Below the pieces are notes generated by a model. The model did no database searches. It had not been told where the DNA came from and saw only the letters and a program-made list of their open reading frames with translations. 64,000 nucleotides of DNA, taken from the NCBI GenBank assembly GCA_958496175.1, contig OY292277.1:1488001-1552000 (forward strand), read 5' to 3'. Shown here one piece after another: positions 12,511 to 21,607 of the stretch. Origin of the DNA: Sisyra terminalis (Eukaryota > Arthropoda > Insecta > Neuroptera > Sisyridae). The stretch's first letter is position 1; each line of letters opens with the position of its first letter. The translations under genes were made by a program, and so were the position numbers.

Positions 12511-14160
12511 ACGGAAAATGTCACATCAATTTACGGCTCTAAAACTTCCCGGTTTAAATTCCCGGCAAACTATCCCGATAAATTAATGTTTCTTTTTTTG
12601 AGAACGTGGAGAAAGATTCAAACATTAATATTCAATCAGACTATAGCAAAAGAAAACATCCCTTATATCCTGTTTTTCCCAATTTAAATTGGCCTTGTTT
12701 AAACTTTGAAATGGAATTGTGGACGTCCTGTTACCCACAGGAAGAAAATTTCTTCAAATTGTAATTCACTTAAACGTCCCTAATCTTAATTTCTTGAAAA
12801 AACTAGGCCTTATTTTGAAAAATCTGTCATTAAACAAGCCTTATTTCAGACGGAAAATGTCACATCTATTTAAGGCTCTAAAACTTCCCGGTTTAAATTC
12901 CCGGCAAACTATCCCGATACATTTATGTTTCTTTTTTTGAGAACGTGGGAAAAGATTCAAACATTAATATTCAATCAGACTATAGCAAAAGAAAACATCC
13001 CTTATACCCGGTTTTTCCCAATTTAAATTGGCCTTGTTTAAACTTTGAAATGGAATTGTGGACGTCCTGTTACCCACAGGAAGAAAATTTCTTCAAATTG
13101 TAATTCACTTAAACGTCCCTAATCTTAATTTCTTGAGAAAACTATGCCTTATTATGAAAAATCTGTCATTAAACAGGCCTTATTTCAGACGGAAAATGTC
13201 ACATCTATTTAAGGCTCTAAAACTTCCGGGTTTAAATTCCCGGCAAACTATTCCGCTAAATAATAATTCTTTTTATAAGAACGTGGAGTAAGATTCAAAC
13301 ATAAATATTCAATCAGACTATAGCAAAAAAAACCATCCCTTATATCCGGTTTTTCCCAATTTAAATTGGCCTTGTTTAAACTTTTGAAATGGAATTGTGG
13401 ACGTCCTGTTACCCACAGGAAGAAAATTTCTTCAAATTGTAATTCACTTAAACGTCCCTAATCTTAATTTCTTGGGAAAACTATGCCTTATTATGAAAAA
13501 TCTGTCATTAAACTGGCCTTATTTCAGACGGAAAATGTCACATCAATTTACGGCTCTAAAACTTCCCGGTTTAAATTCCCGGCAAACTATCCCGACAAAT
13601 TAATGTTTCTTTTTTTGAGAACGTGGTGAAAGATTCAAACATTAATATTCAATCAGACTATAGCAAAAAAATACCATCCCTTATATCCGGTTTTTCCCAA
13701 TTTAAATTGGCCTTGTTTTAACTTTGAAATGGAATTGTGGACGTCCTGTTACCCACAGGAAGAAAATTTCTTCAAATTGTAATTCACTTGAACGTCCCTA
13801 ATCTTAATTTCTTGAGAAAACTAGGCCTTATTTTGAAAAATCGGCCATTAAACTGGCCTTATTTCAGACGGAAAATGTCATATCAATTTACGGCTCTTAA
13901 ACTTCCCGGTTTAAATTCCCGGCAAACTATCCCGATAAATTAATGTTTTTTTTTTTGAGAACGTGGAGAAAGATTCAAACATTAATATTCAATCAGACTA
14001 TAGCAAAAAAAACCATCCCTTATATCCGGTTTTTCCCAATTTAAATTGGCATTGTTTTAGCTTTGAAATGGAATTGTGGACGTCCTGTTTCCCACAGGAA
14101 GAAAATTTCTTCAAATTGTAATTCACTTAAACGTCCCGGTTTAAATTCCCGGCAAACTAT
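12511..14160. repeat. 339-bp satellite array, segment 2
   Basis: About five monomers between the module and the unique segment. Several carry the variant AAGGCTCT in place of ACGGCTCT. The last monomer is shortened at about 14137, where GTCCC of the first third runs straight into the GGTTTAAATTCCCGG of the middle. About 107-109 bp are missing relative to copy 2. Confidence 0.95.
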
Positions 14161-14663
14161 CCCGCTAAATAATAATTCTTTTTATAAGAACGTGGAGTAA
14201 GATTCAAACATTAATATTCAATCAGACTATAGCAAAAGAAACAATCCCTTATATCCGGTTTTTCCAAATTTCAATTGGCCTTGTTTTAACGTTGAAATGG
14301 AATTGTGGACGTCCTGTTACCCACAGGAAGAAAATTTCTACACATTGGATATCACTAGAAGGTCTTATATCTATTAAATATAAGGCTTTAAATATAAAAC
14401 CGTTGAGAAAACTAGGCCTTATAATGAAAAGTCTGCTATTTAATAGACCTTATTTCGTACGAAAGTTAACTCATTGTTTTACGTCTCCCTAACGTCCCGT
14501 TTTTAATTCCGGGGAAACTATTCCTTAAAAATAAAATGTTTTTCATTAACATCGTTAAGGTTGATTCAAATCAAGTGCAGCGAAATAAACTATCCCTTAT
14601 ATCCTGTTGTTCCTTTTAAAAATTGTCCTTTTTGAAAGTTTGTTGTGGAATTTGAATTTGAAA
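14161..14663. repeat. Diverged satellite monomers at left edge of unique segment, copy 1
   Basis: Recognisable but decayed monomers. GTGGACGTCCTGTTACCCAC is still intact at 14306, but later text differs (CTACACATTGGATATCACTAG, a duplicated ATATAAGGCTTTAAATATAAAACC). After about 14500 only partial matches remain, such as TTGTCCTTTTTGAAAGTTTG near 14625, which corresponds to the consensus TTGTCCTTGTTTTAACTTTG. Satellite homology ends near 14660. Confidence 0.85.
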
Positions 14664-14666
14664 TTA

Positions 14667-14816
14667 GCTGTCAAATCACTACAGCTACCTGACAGCAAAA
14701 CGCTGAACTATTGTGTATGACACGCTCACTTATTGTTAAAACAGAATTGTTTTTTATCTTTGATAAAACTTAATAGTTCAGCTTTTTGCTGTCGGGAGTC
14801 ATCGTTGTGTGACAGC
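14667..14816. mobile_element. MITE-like foldback element, copy 1
   Basis: A 150-bp non-coding element with terminal inverted repeats of about 45 bp. The left end reads GCTGTCAAATCACTACAGC and the right end reads (on the other strand) GCTGTCACACAACGATGAC. The inner parts of the arms match well (GACAGCAAAACGCTGAACTA against GACAGCAAAAAGCTGAACTA). The trinucleotide TTA flanks both sides (14664-14666 and 14817-14819) and fits a target-site duplication. A TTA duplication is typical of PIF/Harbinger-type elements, but the superfamily is inferred from three bases only. There is no transposase, so any movement would have depended on one elsewhere. Confidence 0.75.
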
Positions 14817-17324
14817 TTATTAATGCACATTAAATTAATGAAAATACCATTTAAAACGATCGATCCATGCTTAAATTGTGTTGACATGCATAAAGCTTCA
14901 CTTTATCGATTTAAATCGATATTACAATCGTAAAATAATGCTCCGAGTAAAATGGAGTTCCTTAACCTCTTATTTTAGCATACAAACAAAACGCTAATTT
15001 CTCGAAAAGTGGACATTTATTTGAAATTCTAAGTTCATTTTCGGTTTTAATGCATCGCATATTATCTAAAAATCATACATTTCCTTAATTTTATTGGCAA
15101 GTATTGATTTTTAACTGCGGGTGTTTGGTCGTATATCAACATGGGCAGTTTTAAAAATTGTTGTTTGTAACTTTGAACTAAACAAATAAATAGACAAATA
15201 CAACAAAATATGAATAATTTATTTAAATAATTGAACAAGTTGTATGGATCCAGTAGTAGATATCGGTAGATCGGTACCTTCTCGTTCTCAATAAAGTTCA
15301 TTAGATTGGCTTATTGGTAGTTATTTTTCCGGTGGTTGTTGTTGTTCTTGTTGGTTTTGGCACTAGTGTTGCTTGCTTCTAGTTATCCAGCTTCTTCATT
15401 CAATATAAATATCTAGTAGATATAAATATTTCTTGCTTTGCTCCTTCTTATTTCTTTATTGCCTTTATTTGATTCTTGAGCCAGACACCTTGCTTATTAT
15501 ATATAGCTATTCGGAGAATAAATTCTTGATGACTTTGCTTATGATGATTCAGCAACGTTCGATTAATTATTATTTACTTCCACTTTTGCGGAAAGGGGCG
15601 CTTCAAATCCAATAAATCACCTGAAAAATAAAATTATATGAATAAGAAAAGAACATTCTCTTCTTCTTAATCTTTAACATGGTTTCCAATAGATAGATAT
15701 ATGGAGATAAATTGATCAGAATCTGTTTCTGCTGGACGGTCCTTTTTCAGCGAACTCTTGTCCACGAGCTGTTCCAGCAGGTCGATAATTGCCTACGTTT
15801 CCTTTTCCCTTCTGGTCCCTGTGGTAGATATAGTGACGTGGGATTAGGAATGTCCGAATACTCAATAATTCGTCCATTCTACGTTAGCAAATAGAATCTC
15901 TGTACTGCTGCGGGTCTCTAACTTGGTTTAAGATGGAATCATTTGATATTCCTACAATGAAAAGTCAAAGTTAAAACATAAATATACATGGGTAAGCATA
16001 ACAATATAAGAACGTCTCGTACCTGCATTATATACTATATGTAGTATAATAAATGAACGCTTAATCGAAATTTATGTTCAGTGTTCAAAGAATTCAAAAT
16101 CCTCGTAAATCTATCTACATCATAGGTATTGTTGCACTATTACTTTCATATCATGACTCGAAAAAAAAGGCGAGAAGAGCAACGTGCAAAAGTAAGAACC
16201 GAAGAGGATTTGGTGTGAAATCTGGTCCAGTTTTAGTCGTAACGAGTTCGGTTGGTTGTCCAGTAGCAAAAAAGCTCACGTGACTACAGCAACTTGTTGT
16301 TCAAGTCGTGGACCATTCGGCATTCAGTGAATTAGAAACGAGAAAGCATCTTGAGTCTTCAAGGTACAAAAAGCTCTGCTTTACATGGCCAATGTAAACG
16401 TCTGCTTTCAATACGGACTGCCAAACAGCGGTGATTATTGGGATAGCAGTTTTCAGTTGGAGTATTCAAATCATGTCATCCTTAAATTGATAAATTCATA
16501 ACAAACTTTTCTTTTGTCGCTAAAATTTCAAATATATAGAAACTAACTTACGTTCAAATCATCCTTGACTATTCAGATGAAAATTTCGACACTGCACCAC
16601 TTCCCTCAACCTCGCACAGTCCATAAGTCGGTAGGTAGGTCCATTTCCAATCTTCCAATGTACATATATTCTTTTCCAAGTCTAAGTGAATCTAAAAAAC
16701 CAACAACAACAACAATTATACGTAGGTACATACCTATACTATGTACGATTGATTAGGTAATAGTTGTTCATTAAAAACTACCAAGCTATAAAACTTACTT
16801 CTCATGTCTTCTTACCTATCAACTAAATAGGTCGGAAATCGCCTTTGAATTAAATAACTAACTTTTTCTTCACACTTTAGCTATCTATCCAGTCATCGAT
16901 ACATATAGCTAATACCTAAGCGATTATTAATTGATAGTTAATGAGTTATTGACAAAAATTGAAGTAACACTTTGAGATTTGAATCTAAAAACTAGTGGCA
17001 CATGGAAACGAGTCACAAATGTTCAAACACGATTTACCTACCAAATGCTATTGCAATTATTTTCACGATCATTATCTGTTTTGAAAATTACAATAATTCT
17101 AAATTAAATTAATGTAGTTATCACAGTATGCATGGGGTTGTAAATAATCTTGAAGGTTAGAGACAATTCGTTGACAATTCGTTGTGCAATGATATAATCC
17201 TATATTTTACCGTTAGAATTATTCACGGAGTCAGCGGGATTTCGGGGGACGGGTGGTGGTAAATGTTGGAAACGTATGTTTGTTTTCGTGATACTATTCA
17301 CTTCTCTCTCTTACTTGTATCCGC
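14817..17324. other. Unique segment interior, copy 1: no recognised gene
   Basis: About 2.5 kb of AT-rich, non-satellite DNA. Visible are an 18-bp perfect palindrome at 14904-14921, a short (GTT)4 run at 15335-15346, a short CAA run at 16701-16715, and a G-rich patch at 17236-17259. Open frames are short (60-79 codons, both strands) and none matches a family I know. The longest, on the minus strand at 15062-15301, contains a hydrophobic Cys-rich stretch (LFIFCCICLFICLV). Exon-like signals on the minus strand between 15600 and 16700 are weak and broken by stops. Confidence 0.6.
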
Positions 17325-17492
17325 AATGGCAACGCTTCGCGCTGTTCCCAACCAGTCACCCATCCAAATTCTAAACCGCGCTCTATGTTGCTTAACGTTT
17401 ACTGATCGTCCGATCACCACGTTAAGCAACATACGAACAGTATAGGACTTGGATGGGTGACCGCTTGGGAACATCGCGGGGCATTGGCAAGC
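17325..17492 (+). pseudogene. 5S rRNA-derived foldback, unit 1, copy 1
   Basis: The right arm (17407-17492) matches arthropod 5S rRNA from about residue 37 to the 3' end: CGTCCGATCACC, GTTAAGCAACAT (box A region), GGACTTGGATGGGTGACC and CGCTTGGGAACA (box C region). The left arm (about 17325-17396) is the reverse complement of the 5S 3' portion, from the 3' end back to CGTTAAGCAACAT. The first third of 5S is missing, so it cannot make normal 5S rRNA. The arms meet around TTACTGATCGTCCGATCACC. A T14 run follows at once. The left arm keeps a more canonical GCGCGGTTTAG, while the right arm has the derived GAACAGTATAGG. It could be transcribed by Pol III from the internal boxes; that is inference. 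Confidence 0.8.
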
Positions 17493-17506
17493 TTTTTTTT
17501 TTTTTT
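17493..17506 (+). terminator. T14 run, possible Pol III terminator
   Basis: Fourteen consecutive T directly after the 5S 3' end. Pol III stops at runs of four or more T, so transcription from the 5S boxes would end here. Transcription itself is not shown. Confidence 0.4.
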
Positions 17507-17750
17507 ATTTTCTTTCAAATTTTTTTCTTTAAAACATTAAATATTATATTCCTATTAATTAAAATCATTATTTTTCTCCTGTTTCCATAATATAAATCAA
17601 AGCAAAATGAATAAAGTCTTTTTTTACATGTAATTATTACAAAATTAAACGTTTCAAATAAAAAATAAATAAAATAATAAGTTTAATTAATAACAATTAA
17701 ATATTTAATGTCTTAAAGAATTGAAACATTGAAATAAAATAAAAAAATAA

Positions 17751-17918
17751 CCAATTCTACGCCTCGCGTTGTTCCCATGCGGTCACCCATCCAAGTCCTA
17801 TACAGTTCTCATGTTGCTTAACGTTTACTGATCGTCCGATTACCAAGTTAAGCAACATACGAACAGTATAGGACTTGGATGGGTGACCGCTTGGGAACAT
17901 CGCGGGGCATTGGCAAGG
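17751..17918 (+). pseudogene. 5S rRNA-derived foldback, unit 2, copy 1
   Basis: A second foldback 426 bp after the first. The right arm is almost identical to unit 1 (GATTACCAAG in place of GATCACCACG, and a different last base). The left arm is clearly different from that of unit 1, but in the middle it matches its own right arm better: on the reverse strand it reads GAACTGTATAGGACTTGG against GAACAGTATAGGACTTGG. The junction region TTACTGATCGTCCGAT is the same. Box A-like and box C-like sequences are intact on the plus strand. Confidence 0.8.
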
Positions 17919-17929
17919 TTTTTTTTTTT
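17919..17929 (+). terminator. T11 run, possible Pol III terminator
   Basis: Eleven T directly after the 5S-derived 3' end of unit 2, in the position where a 5S terminator sits. Confidence 0.4.
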
Positions 17930-18150
17930 AATTTCTATCAAATTTTTTTCTTTAAAACATTAAATATTATATTCCTATTAATTAAAATAATTATTTTTCT
18001 CCTGTTTCCCAAATATAAATCAAAGCAGAATGAATAAAGTATTTTTTAACATGTAATTAATACAAAATTAAACGTTTCAAATAAAAAATAAATAAAATAA
18101 TTACTTTATTTACTTAAGAATTTAATATTGAATTTTTAAAATGAATAAAA

Positions 18151-18400
18151 CGTTGATTTAAATTGAAAAACTCGTCCATTTAACTGGCCTAGTTTCAGAC
18201 GGAAAATGTCACATCAATTTACAGCTCCTTAACTTCCCGGTTCATATTCCCGGCAAACTGTCCCGATAAATTAATATTTCTTTCTTTATAAACTTGAAGG
18301 AAGATTCAAAAATTAATAATCAATCCAATTATAGCGACTTTAACCATCCTATATATCGTTTTTGTTCCCATTAAACATTGTCCTAGTTTCAACTTTGATA
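18151..18400. repeat. Diverged satellite monomer at right edge of unique segment, copy 1
   Basis: Satellite homology resumes with GAAAAACTCGTCCATTTAAC, a decayed form of GAAAAATCGGCCATTAAACTGG. It stays diverged (ACAGCTCCTTAACTTCC, CTTGAAGGAAGATTC, GCGACTTTAACCATCC) until a standard monomer begins near 18401. About 85 bp of the monomer is not represented between this edge and the left edge, so the unique segment is not a clean simple insertion. Confidence 0.85.
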
Positions 18401-21161
18401 TGGAATTGTGGACGTCCTGTTACCCACAGGAAGAAAATTTCTACCGATTGAAATTCAATAAAACGTCCCTTATCTTAATTTTTTGAGAAAAATAAGTCTT
18501 AATTTGAAAAATCGGCCATTAAACTGGCCTTATTTCAGACGGAAAATGTCACACCATTTTACGGCTCTAAACCTTCCCGGTTTAAATTCCCGGCAAACTA
18601 TCCCGACAAATTAATGTTTCTTTTTTTGAGAACGTGGAGAAAGATTCAAACATTAATATTCAATCATACTATAGCAAAAGAAAACATCCCTTATATCCGG
18701 TTTTTCCCAATTTAAATTGTCCTTGTTTTAGCTTTAAAATGGAGTTGTGGACGTCCTGTTACCCACAGGAAGAAAATTTCTTCCGATTGTAATTCACTTA
18801 AACGTCCCCAATCTTAATTTCTTGAGAAAACTAGGCCTTATTTTGAAAAATCGGCCATTAAACTGGCCTTATTTCAGACGGAAAATGTCATATCAATTTA
18901 CGGCTCTTAAACTTCCCGGTTTAAATTCCCGGCAAACTATCCCGATAAATTAATGTTTCTTTTTTTGAGAACGTGGAGAAAGATTCAAACATTAATATTC
19001 AATCAGACTATCGCAAAAGAAAACATCCCTTATATCCGGTTTTTCCCAATTTAAATTGGCCTTGTTTAAACTTTTGAAATGGAATTGTGGACGTCCTGTT
19101 ACCCACAGGAAGAAAATTTCTTCAAATTGTAATTCACTTAAACGTCCCTAATCTTAATTTCTTGAGAAAACTAGGCCTTATTTTGAAAAATCGGCCATTA
19201 AACTGGCCTTATTTCAGACGGAAAATGTCACATCAATTTACGGCTCTAAAACTTCCCGGTTTAAATTCCCGGCAAACTATCCCGACAAATTAATGTTTCT
19301 TTTTTTGAGAACGTGGAGAAAGATTCAAACATTAATATTCAATCAGACTATAGCAAAAAAAAACCATCCCTTATATCCGGTTTTTTCCAATTTAAATTGG
19401 CATTGTTTTAGCTTTGAAATGGAATTGTGGACGTCCTCTTACCCACAGGAAGAAAATTTCTTCAAATTGTTATTCACTTAAACGTCCCTTATCTTAATTT
19501 CTTGAGAAAACTAGGTCTTCTTTTGAAAAATCTGTCAATAAACAGGCCTTATTTCAGACGGAAAATGTCTCACCTATTTAAGGCTCTAAAACTTCCCGGT
19601 TTAAATTTCCGGCAAACTATCCCGATACATTAATGTTTCTTTTTTTGAGAACGTGGAAAAAGATTCAAACATTAATATTCAATCAGACTATAGCAAAAAA
19701 AACCATCCCTTATATCCGGTTTTTCCCAATTTAAATTGGCCTTGTTTAAACTTTTGAAATGGAATTGTGGACGTCCTGTTACCCACAGGAAGAAAATTTC
19801 TTCAAATTGTAATTCACTTAAACGTCCCTAATCTTAATTTTATGAGAAAACTAGGCCTTATTTTGAAAAATCTGTCATTAAACAGGCCTTATTTAAGACG
19901 GAAAATGTCATATCCATTTACGGCTCTAAAACTTCCCGGTTTAAACTCCCGGCAAACTATCCCGATACATTAATGTTTCTTTTTTTGAGAGCTTGGAGAA
20001 AGATTCAAGCATTAATATTCAATTAAACTATAGCAAAAGAAACCATCCCTTATATCCGGTTTTTTCCAATTTAAATTGTCCTTGTTTTAGCTTTAAAATG
20101 GAGTTGTGGACGTCCTGTTACCCACAGGATGAAAATTTCTTCAAGTTGTAATTCACTTAAACGTCCCTAATCTTAATTTCTTGAGAAAACTAGGCCTTAT
20201 TTTGAAAAATCGGCCATTAAACTGGCCTTATTTCAGACGGAAAATGTCACATCAATTTACGGCTCTAAAACCTCCAGGTTTAAATTCCTGGCAAACTATC
20301 CTGATACATTAATGTTTCTTTTTTTGAGAACTTGGAGAAAGATTCAGACATTAATATTCAATCAGACTATAGCTAAAGAAAACATCCCTTATATCCGGTT
20401 TTTTCCAATTTAAATTGTCCTTGTTTTAGCTTTAAAATGGAGTTGTGGACGTCCTGTTACCCACAGGAAGAAAATTTCTTCAAATTGTAATTCACTTAAA
20501 CGTCCCTAATCTTAATTTCTTGAGAAAACTAGGCCTTATTTTGAAAAATCGGCCATTAAACTGGCCTTATTTCAGACGGAAAATGTCACATCAATTTACG
20601 GCTCTAAAATTTCCGGTTTAAATTCCCGGCAAACTATCTCGATACATTAATGTTTCTTTTTTTGAGAACGTGGAGAAAGATTCAAACATTAATAGTCAAT
20701 CAGACTATAGCAAAAGAAAACATCCCTTATATCCGGTTTTCCCAATTTAAATTGGCCTTGTTTTAGATTTGAAATGGAATTGTGGTCGTCCTGTTACCCA
20801 CAGGAAGAAAATTATCAAATTGTAATTCACTTAAACGTCCCTTATCTTAATTTCTTGAGAAAACTAAGCCTTATTTTGAAAAATCGGCCATTAAACTGGC
20901 CTTATTTCAGACGGAAAATGTCACATCAATTCACGGCTCTAAAACCTCCAGGTATAAATTTCTGGCAAACTATCCCGGTACATTAATGTTTCTTTTTTTG
21001 AGAACGTGGAGAAAGATTCAAGCATGAATATTCAATTAGACTATAGCAAAAGAAAACATTCCTTATATCCGGTTTTTCCCTATTTAAATTGGCCTTGTTT
21101 TAGCTTTGAAATGGAATTGTGGACGTCCTGTTACCCACAGGAAGAAAATTTCTTCAAATTG
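18401..21161. repeat. 339-bp satellite array, segment 3
   Basis: About eight monomers separating the two 9.2-kb units. Several have the variant TTTAAAATGGAGTTGTGG and the inverted repeat CCAGGTTTAAATTCCTGG, subtypes that dominate later at 41-60 kb. The monomer near 20774 has a 5-bp deletion after CCCACAGGAAGAAAATT. Confidence 0.95.
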
Positions 21162-21607
21162 TTATTTATTAGATAGCCTTAAATCTACAAACATTGATAT
21201 AACAAGGCCTAAATTCATTTTCTAAATTATTTCTTTTTTCAAACAATTCTAATTTGTTGGCAATTCGAATTGTTTAGAATTTTGAATTAAGACAACGCCA
21301 CAATGTGTTTCGAATTTAGTTGGAAGATATGAGTACATCCACCTGACTCACAGGTGGCACTAAAAACTTAAGGTGGTTAAGTGACATTACATGTCAAGAG
21401 TTCACACGTTCTAGCATAGATGGAAAGACAGCAGATGTCAATTTGACAACTAACTTTTGATAGTATTTCAAATTTTAATTGTATATAATATTAAAATTTA
21501 ATTGTATTTCTTCACATTGTAAATCACTAAAAAGCCTTAAATCTAAAAACGTTGAGAAAACAAAGCCTTATATTGAAAAAACACCCTTTTAAACGGCCTA
21601 ATTTCTG
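21162..21607. repeat. Dyad-rich module, copy 2
   Basis: Nearly identical to copy 1 at an offset of 9,097 bp, carried along by the 9.1-9.2 kb duplication. The CCACCTG/CAGGTGG hairpin is at 21339-21357. It differs by a few single bases (GGAAGATATG where copy 1 has GGAAGCTATG). Confidence 0.88.

Larger units (their letters stand above)
17325..18150. repeat. 426-bp tandem units carrying 5S foldbacks, copy 1
   Basis: Each unit is a 5S foldback plus about 250 bp of very AT-rich tail. The tail repeats after both units: TTTCTTTAAAACATTAAATA, CTCCTGTTTCC, AAATCAAAGCA, TGAATAAAGT, AAATTAAACGTTTCAAATAA. The 5S ends at 17492 and 17918 give the 426-bp period. The second tail grades into diverged satellite near 18150. 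The layout (5S-derived head, AT-rich tail, tandem) could be a small satellite or a dimeric SINE3-like element. I see no target-site duplication. Confidence 0.75.
11821..18690. repeat. Segmental duplication unit of 9.1-9.2 kb, copy 1 (shared part)
   Basis: This stretch matches 20918-27895. The offset is 9,097 bp in the left satellite part, 9,204 after the satellite deletion near 14137, and 9,207 after a 3-bp length difference near 14890. It holds a dyad-rich module, several monomers, the 3.5-kb unique segment and diverged flanking monomers. The copies are near-identical: I spotted only about ten differences across the unique part. Confidence 0.92.

Noticed and set aside
14733..14933. 66-codon plus-strand frame
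   Set aside because: It overlaps the inverted repeat of the MITE-like element and runs into its flank, so it is not a gene.
15062..15301. 79-codon minus-strand frame with a hydrophobic Cys-rich stretch, duplicated at 24269-24508
   Set aside because: No recognisable family, no supporting context, and AT-rich DNA gives hydrophobic frames by chance. Presence in both copies only reflects duplication.
16074..16283. 69-codon plus-strand frame with a basic stretch
   Set aside because: No recognisable domain. It lies opposite the weak minus-strand exon-like region and has no splice or promoter support.
17407..17492. Functional 5S rRNA gene
   Set aside because: The first third of 5S is missing and replaced by an inverted 3' portion, so a normal 5S rRNA cannot be made from it.
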